From assembly GCF_018982965.1 (NCBI RefSeq), contig NZ_JACBYP010000087.1:1-33975 (forward strand): a stretch of 33,975 nucleotides of DNA, in the 5' to 3' direction. Every line of letters starts with the position of its first letter. Position 1 is the stretch's first letter. The notes beneath the pieces were generated by a model. That model saw only the letters and a program-made list of their open reading frames with translations. It was not told the origin of the DNA and did not search any database. The position numbers were made by a program, and so were the translations under genes. This document shows positions 23,761 through 30,622 of the stretch, piece by piece. Source of the stretch: Streptomyces mayonensis (GTDB lineage Bacteria; Actinomycetota; Actinomycetes; Streptomycetales; Streptomycetaceae).

Positions 23761-25365
23761 TCAGCCCGACAGGCGCTGCTCGTCCTCGTCGCGGAACAGG
23801 GTGCACAGGTCGCGCAGCGCCGTTTCCAGGTGGTCGGTCTCCTCCTGCGTCAGGTGCAGGGACGGGGCGAACCGCAGGGTGTTCGGGGCGCTGGCCGTCG
23901 GCAGGACCCGGACGCGGTGCGCGCCCAGCAGGTACCCGGCGGCGACATAGCCCAGGATCCCGCCCTGGGCGGCGGAGCTGATCGTCGGGGAGGCGGAGCC
24001 GGACTGGTCGTGGAACTCCAGGCCCTGGAGCAGGCCCTTGCCGCGCGTGTCCTTGACGACCTCCGGGAAGTCGGCCCGTACCCGGTCGAGGGCCGCGCGC
24101 AGCATCCCGCCGCGCTCCTCGACCTGCCGGTACGCCGCACCGTCGTCCGCCTCCAGCAGTTCCAGGACCTTGAGGGCGATCGCGGTGGAGAAACCGTCCT
24201 TGGCGAACGTCGAGCTGTGCACCAGCTCGAACTCGCCGCGGTAGCGCTTCTGGTGCACCAGCACCACCGAGCTCTTGGCGATGCCGCCGCCCAGGCTCTT
24301 GGAGAGCACGTAGTAGTCGCCGCGCAGTCCCACATGGGAGGAGGCGAGGAAGGCGCCGGTACGGCCGAGGCCCGTCTGGATCTCGTCGATCAGCAGCGGG
24401 CAGTCCGCCTCGGCGGACACGCGCTGGATGTGCTCCGCCGACGCGCGGTCGAGCGCCCGGATGCCGCCCTCGCCCTGGATCGGCTCCAGCAGGAAGGCAC
24501 AGAAGGCGGGGAAGTCACGCTCCACGACGTCGGCGACGCCGTCGGCGACCACCACGTCCAGGACCCGCGCCTGGGCCCGCAGGCCGTCCACGGTCTTGGT
24601 GAGGACGTCGGGCTGGTTCGGCGGGACGAAGTGCGCCTGCGCGCCGAGGCCGCCGAAGGCCGAGCGGAAACCGCTGTTGTGGGTCAGCTGGACGCTGCCC
24701 ATCAGCTTCCCGTGGAACGATCCCTCCAGGGCGAGCAGCACCGGTGGACGGCCCGCGACCTCGCCGTTGTGGCGGGCCACGGCGCCCACGAGGTGTTCGA
24801 GGGCCTCCCGGGCAGAGCCGTCGCCGGTTGCGGGCGCCGCCGGCACGGACGCCTTGCCGTAGGCGGAGTCCGCGACTGTCAGGCGGCCCTCCCGCGCAGC
24901 CGCCCGCGCCTCCTCGACATGCCCCTCGATCTCGCCCATGAGCGCCGCCACCTTGAGCACGCGGTCGAACTCCGCCTGCTTGACGGCCGTTTCGATCGCC
25001 TCGGCACCCGTGCTGGCGAAGTGCGCGAAGTAGGGCCCGGTGACCCCGGTCTCGCGGGAGACGATCTCGTTGAGCTTCACCGCGAGCCGGTTGGCCGCCG
25101 GGTGCCGTGAGAACTGCGCGTACACCGGCGCCCCGGAGTCCAGAACGGCCTTCGCGTGCGCCGTGAGTTCCGCGTTGTTGTGGCCCAGGATCAACGACGC
25201 GTATCCGCCGCAGTAGTCGGTGACGGGAATCTCCGTGCCGTCGGCACCGAGATGGAAAACCGTGTTTCCTTCGCCTCTCACATACTCGACACCGAGGCCC
25301 GAATTCGACAGCACGTTGGTCAAATACGGTTCGGTGAGCTGGGGTTCCGGTGCTGCCGATTCCAT
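23761..25365 (-). CDS. Class III PLP-dependent aminotransferase with an internal insertion
   Basis: This 534-residue fold-type I aminotransferase is of the ornithine/GABA/acetylornithine group. Landmarks are TDYCGGYASLILGHNN (49-64), FASTGAEAIETAVKQA, LEGSFHGK, EPIQGEGGI, the PLP-contacting D327 in LLIDEIQTGLGRTG, and the Schiff-base K356 in LSKSLGGG. It is about 100 residues longer than usual. The extra length lies mainly at about 135-210, a Glu/Ala-rich helical stretch between the conserved STGAEA helix and the GSFHGK loop. The ATG is preceded on its strand by GGAGGAGAG. It is divergent from the FAD enzyme and is the first gene that looks like part of the polyketide cluster. It could install an amine on a starter or tailoring intermediate; this is inference. 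Confidence 0.9.
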   Translation of the reverse strand: MESAAPEPQLTEPYLTNVLSNSGLGVEYVRGEGNTVFHLGADGTEIPVTDYCGGYASLILGHNNAELTAHAKAVLDSGAPVYAQFSRHPAANRLAVKLNEIVSRETGVTGPYFAHFASTGAEAIETAVKQAEFDRVLKVAALMGEIEGHVEEARAAAREGRLTVADSAYGKASVPAAPATGDGSAREALEHLVGAVARHNGEVAGRPPVLLALEGSFHGKLMGSVQLTHNSGFRSAFGGLGAQAHFVPPNQPDVLTKTVDGLRAQARVLDVVVADGVADVVERDFPAFCAFLLEPIQGEGGIRALDRASAEHIQRVSAEADCPLLIDEIQTGLGRTGAFLASSHVGLRGDYYVLSKSLGGGIAKSSVVLVHQKRYRGEFELVHSSTFAKDGFSTAIALKVLELLEADDGAAYRQVEERGGMLRAALDRVRADFPEVVKDTRGKGLLQGLEFHDQSGSASPTISSAAQGGILGYVAAGYLLGAHRVRVLPTASAPNTLRFAPSLHLTQEETDHLETALRDLCTLFRDEDEQRLSG

Positions 25366-25436
25366 CGTCTCTCCTCCGCCGTGGGGGATGCGGTTTCCCG
25401 CCCGTCCCCCGCATGTGCCACCACGTTCGCGTGAGC

Positions 25437-25488
25437 CTAGGGAATGTCCAACGGCGGGGAAACAGCGGGCGGTAATGCCTCGGTAATC
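25437..25488. promoter_or_regulatory. Divergent control region: GGTAAT heptamer pair and CTAGGG box
   Basis: Between the aminotransferase and the FAD gene, GGTAATG (25471-25477) and GGTAATC (25482-25488) are repeated with an exact 11-base period, the layout of sites bound by SARP-type activators. CTAGGGAATGTCCAAC (25437-25452) matches 12 of 16 positions of the CTVGGGAWWTCCCBAG consensus of PAS-LuxR regulators such as PimM. A -10-like TAGGCT for the leftward gene overlaps it (reverse strand of 25434-25439). Confidence 0.5.
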
Positions 25489-25630
25489 CCGTGCACGCGC
25501 CGGACCGTGCTCGTGCGATGGGCGTCCTGTGAGCGCCGTGGGCCTAGTTTGGCTGCGTTCTTCCGACGGCCGCGAACTGCCGCGAAAGAAGTCCGGAAGG
25601 TCCCGCATCGACTACGAGGAGCCGCTCGCC

Positions 25631-26956
25631 ATGAAATTTCGCGCTGAAGGCCACGCGGTCGTCGTGGGAGCCGGCCCGGCGGGCCTCTTCGCGGCCCGGG
25701 CCCTGGCCGACGCCTTCGGGCGGGTGACCGTCGTGGAGCGGGACGATCCGGCCGACGGGCACCGGCGCGGGGTTCCGCAGAGCGGACACGCGCACGACTT
25801 CCTGATCCGGGGCCACCAGATCGCGGAGCAGTGGTTTCCCGGCATCGGCGAGGAGATGGTGGCCGGCGGCGCCCACGCCGGGGACATCGGCCGGGACCTC
25901 CGCTGGGTGATCGCCGGACGTCCCCTGGTCAAGGGTGAGTCCGGGCTCTCCACCGTGGTCAGCTCCCGCGGCTTCCGTGAGCGTCATCTGCGGGCACGCG
26001 TCGAGGCGCTGCCGCAGGTGACCGTGGTCGGCGGACAGGACGTCGCCGGGCTCTCCTTCTCCGAGGACGGCAGCGTCGTCGACGGCGTGCTGCTGGGGAG
26101 CGACGGAGGCAGGAAGCTGTCGGCCGACCTCGTGGTGGACGCCTCGGGCCGGGGCTCGCGCACCCCCGTATGGCTGGAGGAGCACGGCCACGGGCGGGTC
26201 GAGGAGGAGAAGCTCAAGGTCGACGTGGGGTACGCCACCCGCATCGTACGGGCGCCCGCCGACGCCTTCGCAGGGGACGTCGGCATCAACGTCGTCGCCT
26301 CGCCCGACTCCCCGCGCGGGGGAGCGTGCCAGCGGGTCGAGGACGACCGCGTCGTGGTGACGCTCTACGGCGTGCTCGGGGACCACCCGCCCACCGACGC
26401 CGAGGGCTTCAACAGCTTCGCCAAGTCCCTGGCGGCCCCCGACATCTACCGGATCCTGGAGGTCGCCGAGCCCCTTTCCGAGGCACGGCGCTACCGCTTC
26501 CCGGCCAGCCTGCGGCGGCACTACGAACGGATGGGTTCCTTCCCCCGCGGGCTCCTGGTGCTCGGCGACGCCGTGTGCAGCCTCAACCCCCGCTACGGGC
26601 AGGGGATGGCGTTCTCCGCGATGCAGGCCCTGGCGCTCCACGACCACCTGCGCGAGGAAGGGGAGGCGCCGCAGCCGGACGCGTACTTCCGCCGGCTCGC
26701 CGAGCAGGCCGTCGACCCGGTCTGGGGCATGACGCTGCTCAGCGACCTCAGTTTCCCCGGGGTCCAGGGCGAACGGACGCCGGAGACGCTTCAGGTGCTG
26801 GAACTCGTGGGCCGGACCCAGGTCGCGGCCACCCTCGACGGGTCGCTGGCCCTCAGCTGCCTGCGGGTCTTCGGGCTCCTCGATCCGCCGACGGCGCTCC
26901 TGGACCCCGCGGTCCAGGCGCGCGTACACGAAACCCTGTCTCGTCAACCGGCTTGA
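25631..26956 (+). CDS. FAD-dependent monooxygenase (MonCI/Lsd18 epoxidase-like)
   Basis: This is a 441-residue flavoprotein of the UbiH/p-hydroxybenzoate-hydroxylase fold. It shows the dinucleotide motif GAGPAG (13-18), VVERD (34-38) closing the FAD-binding strand, RRGVPQSGHAHDFLIRG (45-61), VVDASGRGSRTP and the second FAD motif LVLGDAVCSLNPRYGQGM with D313. The RRGVPQ-xxHxH segment and the overall layout are those of the FAD epoxidases of polyether polyketide pathways. It could equally hydroxylate or dehydrogenate a starter. No signal peptide or membrane anchor is seen. The ATG follows GAGGAG (25616-25621). The SDR starts 52 bases after the stop in the same direction. Confidence 0.83.
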   Translation: MKFRAEGHAVVVGAGPAGLFAARALADAFGRVTVVERDDPADGHRRGVPQSGHAHDFLIRGHQIAEQWFPGIGEEMVAGGAHAGDIGRDLRWVIAGRPLVKGESGLSTVVSSRGFRERHLRARVEALPQVTVVGGQDVAGLSFSEDGSVVDGVLLGSDGGRKLSADLVVDASGRGSRTPVWLEEHGHGRVEEEKLKVDVGYATRIVRAPADAFAGDVGINVVASPDSPRGGACQRVEDDRVVVTLYGVLGDHPPTDAEGFNSFAKSLAAPDIYRILEVAEPLSEARRYRFPASLRRHYERMGSFPRGLLVLGDAVCSLNPRYGQGMAFSAMQALALHDHLREEGEAPQPDAYFRRLAEQAVDPVWGMTLLSDLSFPGVQGERTPETLQVLELVGRTQVAATLDGSLALSCLRVFGLLDPPTALLDPAVQARVHETLSRQPA

Positions 26957-27008
26957 ACCGGGCCCGGGGCAGTACGCAATTCAGACACCGATAGGGGAAT
27001 GTGAGCAC

Positions 27009-27779
27009 ATGGATCTCGGGTACGCAGGCAAGACAGTCGTGGTGACCGCGGCGGGCCGGGGCATCGGAGCCGCGGTGACGCGCACGCTCCTGGCGGAGGG
27101 CGCACGCGTCCTGGGAGCGGACGTGGAGGTGTCCACGGAGCTCAAGGAGAGCGGTGCCCTCACCTTCGAAGGGGACCTGACGACCGAGGAGGGGGCCAGG
27201 CTCCTGGCCGAGCGGGCCGCCGAGGAGTTCCCGGAGGGGGTCGACGTCCTGGTCAACGGGGTCGGCGGCCTGGCCGGCATGCCGATCACGGGCCTCGACG
27301 GGCTCACCGAGGACGTCTGGCAGCGCGGCTTCGACCTCAACCTGAACTCGGCGGTCCGGGTGACCCGGGCACTGCTGCCGCAGCTCAGGGAGGCCGTGGT
27401 GAGCATCGCCTCCAGCGTCGGCCGGTGGCCGAGCCAGGGCCCGTACTTCTACGCGTCGTCGAAGGCCGCCCTGCGGGCCTGGTCCAAGGGGCTCGCGGAC
27501 GACCTCGCCGAGCGGGGCATCCGGGTCAACTCCGTCTCTCCCGGGCTGATCAGGACGCCGCTGTGGGACGAGTACGGGCCCCGCCTGAGCAAGGAGTGGG
27601 GCGTCGACTCCTTCGAGGACTTCGAGCGGGAGTTCCCGGCCATGGCCCACATCACGGCCGGACGCTGGGGAACGCCGCAGGAGGTCGCCAACCTGATCGC
27701 CTTCCTGGGCTCGTCGGCCGCCTCCTACATCACCGGGGCCGACTACCTCATCGACGGCGGTATGGAAAAGGTCCTCTGA
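27009..27779 (+). CDS. Short-chain dehydrogenase/reductase of the polyketide cluster
   Basis: This is a 256-residue SDR. The cofactor motif is TAAGRGIG (13-20, Ala replacing the first Gly), the usual NNAG reads NGVG (about 83-86), and the catalytic set S135, Y148 and K152 is complete. VNSVSPGLIRTPLWDEYGPRL and HITAGRWGTPQEVANLIAFL follow the family pattern. The ATG has AGGGGAA 10 bases upstream. It lies between the FAD enzyme and the convergent acyl-CoA dehydrogenase, so an oxidoreduction on the starter acid or a tailoring step is likely. It is not a close copy of any SDR of the catabolic block. Confidence 0.88.
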   Translation: MDLGYAGKTVVVTAAGRGIGAAVTRTLLAEGARVLGADVEVSTELKESGALTFEGDLTTEEGARLLAERAAEEFPEGVDVLVNGVGGLAGMPITGLDGLTEDVWQRGFDLNLNSAVRVTRALLPQLREAVVSIASSVGRWPSQGPYFYASSKAALRAWSKGLADDLAERGIRVNSVSPGLIRTPLWDEYGPRLSKEWGVDSFEDFEREFPAMAHITAGRWGTPQEVANLIAFLGSSAASYITGADYLIDGGMEKVL

Positions 27780-27828
27780 ACCCGGCCCGACCGGCCGCAG
27801 CGCACTCGGCAGCACAGCCCCCGTGACT

Positions 27829-27854
27829 CCGCCGGCCGCCCGTGCGGCCGGCGG
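27829..27854. terminator. Perfect 11-bp hairpin between convergent genes
   Basis: CCGCCGGCCGC and GCGGCCGGCGG are exact complements around a CCGT loop. They lie about 50 bases after the SDR stop and 128 bases before the stop of the leftward acyl-CoA dehydrogenase. The rest of this 202-base gap holds only GC-rich DNA and a GAACAGGA repeat. Confidence 0.65.
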
Positions 27855-27981
27855 GAACAGGAAGAACGGGAACAGGAGCACCACAGGCCCGGCGCGACCT
27901 TCCGGTCCCGCCGGGCCAGTCCTTTGCCGCCCCGACCGGTTCTCTGCCGGCCGGGGGCGAGGAGGACGCCGCGACCGCTTC

Positions 27982-29136
27982 TCAGGATCGGCGTGACACG
28001 GGCACCACGTAGCGGCTGAACAGCAGTTCGCGCAGTACGTCGTCGCCGCCCTCGACGATCGAGACGTACCGCATGTCCCTGACCAGCTTCCCGATCGGCA
28101 GCTCTTCCGTGTACCCGAGGCCGCCGAACATCTCCGACCCGGCACTCGCGATGTTCCAGCCCGCCTGGCCGCAGTAGAGCTTCGCGGTCAGCGCCGACTT
28201 CAGCGTCCCCTTCCTGGAGAACACCTTGGCGGCGTCCGGCCCCGCCATGATCTCGTCGTACTCGCGCGCGGCCTTGTGGCACTGGCTCTTCATGACGTCG
28301 ATCTGCATCTCCATCTGCCCGATCTTCTGCGCCAGCACCGGGCTCTCGAGCAGAGAACCCCCGCGGAACGGCTTCTCCTTGGCATACGTCATGCACAGGT
28401 CGCGTATCCGCCTGGCGACCCCGATCGCGGTCGCCGCGATGAGGGTGCGGCTGGCGTTGAGTCCCGTCTCCAGGAGCCGCAGCCCGGAACCGGGCAGGCA
28501 GTTGGCGGCGGGCACCCGGCAGTTGTCCAGCTTCACGCCGTAGGTGTGCGAGGCGCGCAGGCCGATCACGTCCCAGCGCTTGACGATCTCTATCCCCGGG
28601 TTGTCCCTCGGGACCACGACCGCGAGGTACTCGTCGGGGTCGTCGGCGGCCCGGGCGAGGACGAGCAGGAAGTCGGCGAATTCCGCGTTGGTGGCGAAGA
28701 ACTTCTCGCCGGTGAGGACCAGGTCGTTCCCGGACCGCGCGGCGACCGTCCCGATCCTGTTCAGCTCGCTTCCGGCCTCGCGTTCGCTGCCCAGCGCGGC
28801 GCAGAAGGTGCCGCCGGCCGCCATGGGCGCGAGGAAGCGGGCCTTCAGGTCGTCCGAGCCGTGCAACTGGACCATGCTGCTGCCCAAAATCGACACGAGC
28901 AGGGCGAAGGCCACGCCGGCGTCCCCGTACGAGAGCTCGTTGACGATCTCGACGCCCTCCTCGAGGGAGAACCCGCGGCCCCCGACGTCCTCGGACAGCC
29001 ACCAGTTGGCGAGCCCCGTCTCGGCGAAGGCCTCGTACAGTGGCAGGGGTTTCTCCGACAGGGAGTCGAGCTTTTCGGTGTCCCCGAGTTCACTCTTGAC
29101 AAACTGTCGCAAAATCTCCAGGTTTTGAGGTTCCAT
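27982..29136 (-). CDS. Acyl-CoA (or acyl-ACP) dehydrogenase
   Basis: This is a 384-residue FAD-dependent acyl dehydrogenase of normal length. It has an N-terminal helical domain, a middle beta domain with ALGSEREAGSELN and LTGEKFFATNAEFADFLLV (about 141-159), WDVIGLRASHT, and a C-terminal domain with FGGLGYTEELPIGKLVRDMR. The catalytic base is E362 in VSIVEGGDDVLRE. It should introduce an alpha,beta double bond into an acyl thioester. ATG 29136 (MEPQNLEIL) fits the family N-terminus, although the ribosome site is weak; an in-frame ATG at 29196 is less likely. It is divergent from the KASIII-like gene. Inferred role: making an unsaturated starter unit. Confidence 0.9.
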   Translation of the reverse strand: MEPQNLEILRQFVKSELGDTEKLDSLSEKPLPLYEAFAETGLANWWLSEDVGGRGFSLEEGVEIVNELSYGDAGVAFALLVSILGSSMVQLHGSDDLKARFLAPMAAGGTFCAALGSEREAGSELNRIGTVAARSGNDLVLTGEKFFATNAEFADFLLVLARAADDPDEYLAVVVPRDNPGIEIVKRWDVIGLRASHTYGVKLDNCRVPAANCLPGSGLRLLETGLNASRTLIAATAIGVARRIRDLCMTYAKEKPFRGGSLLESPVLAQKIGQMEMQIDVMKSQCHKAAREYDEIMAGPDAAKVFSRKGTLKSALTAKLYCGQAGWNIASAGSEMFGGLGYTEELPIGKLVRDMRYVSIVEGGDDVLRELLFSRYVVPVSRRS

Positions 29137-29193
29137 TCCATTGAGGCTAATGGCGCCCGTCCATCGTGCGGGCACCTCTGCGCAACCGGCGCC

Positions 29194-29211
29194 CATTACC
29201 GCACTATTACC
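29194..29211 (-). promoter_or_regulatory. Paired GGTAAT heptamers in the divergent promoter region
   Basis: On the minus strand the sequence reads GGTAATA-GTGC-GGTAATG, two heptamers with an exact 11-base period, the same layout as 25471-25488. The pair is centred in the 149-base gap between the acyl-CoA dehydrogenase and the KASIII-like gene, 58 bases from the former's start. A SARP-type activator site controlling one or both genes is the natural reading. Confidence 0.5.
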
Positions 29212-29285
29212 GGCCGGAGAGGGCTCTTCTCCATTCTTCCTGCATCCTGATTCCAGTTTCGGGAGCAGAGAGGAGACACGGCCTG

Positions 29286-30320
29286 ATGAGGTTCGAAGAC
29301 CTGTACATCACCGGCGTCGGCGTCCACATACCCGGGCGGGTGAAGGCCGCGGACGCCGTGGAGCGCGGCGACTTCGACGAGCGGCTCGCACGGCAGACGG
29401 ACCTGGCCTCCGTCGCCGTCTCGGACGGTGTGTCGGGGCCGGAGATGGCGGCCGAGGCCGCCCGCACGGCACTGCGGCGCTCCGGGACCGTCTCTCTGGA
29501 CGTCGATCTGATCCTGCACGCCGACGTCTACTACCAGGGGCACGACCTGTGGGCCCCCGCCTCCTACATCCAGCGTCAGGCGGTGGGCAACCGCTGCCCC
29601 GCCATCGAGGTGCGGCAGCTCTCCAACGGCGGCATGGCGGCCATGGAACTGGCCGCCGGCGTCCTCAACGGAGGCCTGCCCACCAGCTCGGCCCTGCTCA
29701 CCACGGGTGACCGGTTCTGCGAGCCGGGCCTCGACCGCTGGCACAGCGACCCCGGCACCGTGTTCGGCGACGCAGGCACCGCGCTCGTCCTGTCCCGCCG
29801 CCCCGGCTTCGCCCGGCTGCGCAGCCTGTGCACCGTCTCCGAGCCGGAACTGGAGGGGATGCACAGGGGCGACGACCCGTTCGGGGCGGAGCCGTTCGAA
29901 GTCCGCCAGCCCATGGACATGGAGGCCACCAAGCAGGCCTTCATCGACGAGGTGGGTGTCTCCTACAGCGTGGCGCGGGTGCAGGCGGGCCAGTCGGAGG
30001 CGCTCAAGCGGGCACTCAACGACGCCGGATGCGAACTGTCCGACATCGACTGGTTCGTGTTGCCGCACTTCGGGCGCCGCCGCCTCACGCAGACATTCCT
30101 GCGGCCGTGGGGCGTCGACCCCGCCGCGACCACCTGGTCCTGGGGCAGGACCGTCGGACACCTCGGCGCCGGCGACCAGTTCGCGGGCCTCGCCTACCTC
30201 GCCGAGTCGGGCAGCGCCAAGCCGGGGCAGCGCTGCCTCGTCGCCGGCATCGGGGCCGGGTTCACCTGGTCGTGCGCCGTGGTCGAGATCCGGCGGACCC
30301 CCTCCTGGGACAATCCGTAG
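29286..30320 (+). CDS. KASIII-like acyltransferase with Ser in place of the active-site Cys
   Basis: This 344-residue thiolase-fold protein is related to beta-ketoacyl-ACP synthase III. The nucleophile position, normally Cys in an AC-NG context, is S113 (RQLSNGGM). The general-base region reads LPHFGRRRL with H261. The Asn of condensing enzymes is replaced by D297 in GHLGAGD. A Cys/Ser-His-Asp set is known from KASIII-like proteins that transfer ready-made acyl groups (CerJ, ChlB3 and the Ser-bearing DpsC) rather than condense with malonyl-ACP. The ATG follows GAGGAGA. It lies directly before the PKS gene, separated by a terminator. Likely role: loading the starter acyl group on the PKS. Confidence 0.88.
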   Translation: MRFEDLYITGVGVHIPGRVKAADAVERGDFDERLARQTDLASVAVSDGVSGPEMAAEAARTALRRSGTVSLDVDLILHADVYYQGHDLWAPASYIQRQAVGNRCPAIEVRQLSNGGMAAMELAAGVLNGGLPTSSALLTTGDRFCEPGLDRWHSDPGTVFGDAGTALVLSRRPGFARLRSLCTVSEPELEGMHRGDDPFGAEPFEVRQPMDMEATKQAFIDEVGVSYSVARVQAGQSEALKRALNDAGCELSDIDWFVLPHFGRRRLTQTFLRPWGVDPAATTWSWGRTVGHLGAGDQFAGLAYLAESGSAKPGQRCLVAGIGAGFTWSCAVVEIRRTPSWDNP

Positions 30321-30398
30321 ACGGTCCCGCGCCCGGCCGCCGCAGCCGGCGGGGCACGGAGGCCGCTGCCGCACGGGGCACGATCCGCAGGACGCCCG

Positions 30399-30438
30399 AG
30401 GGGCCCGGTACCGGAAGTCCGGTTCGCGGGCCCCTTTT
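30399..30438 (+). terminator. Intrinsic terminator after the KASIII-like gene
   Basis: AGGGGCCCG (30399-30407) and CGGGCCCCT (30427-30435) form a perfect stem with an inner ACCGGA/TCCGGT stem, followed by TTTT. This is the most canonical terminator in the window. It implies that the PKS gene has its own promoter. Confidence 0.75.
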
Positions 30439-30500
30439 CTCAGCCGTCGTCCCGGGCACGACCGGTCCGGGCGATCTCTTGGGAAGTCCGGGAAGGGACG

Positions 30501-30578
30501 GGTAACGGGCCTCTCCCCGCGCCCGGCAGAACGCATCGTTACCGGCGCATGGTTGCGTCTGCCTAGGGTTTTCACCGG
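30501..30578 (+). promoter_or_regulatory. Control region upstream of the PKS gene
   Basis: GGTAACG (30501-30507) and CGTTACC (30537-30543) form an inverted pair related to the GGTAAT heptamers of the other cluster promoters. CTAGGGTTTTCACCGG (30563-30578) matches 13 of 16 positions of the PimM-type consensus, and its TAGGGT (30564-30569) also resembles a -10. The PKS ribosome site GGGAGA follows at 30612-30617. Confidence 0.45.
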
Positions 30579-30622
30579 TGTGGAGAAGTACTCGGAGAGC
30601 ATCGTTCCGGTGGGAGAACTCA

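Noticed and set aside
29166..29285. An upstream in-frame ATG (29166) for the KASIII-like gene
   Set aside because: The extra 40 residues would overlap the GGTAAT control element, and a strong ribosome site precedes ATG 29286, which matches the family N-terminus.
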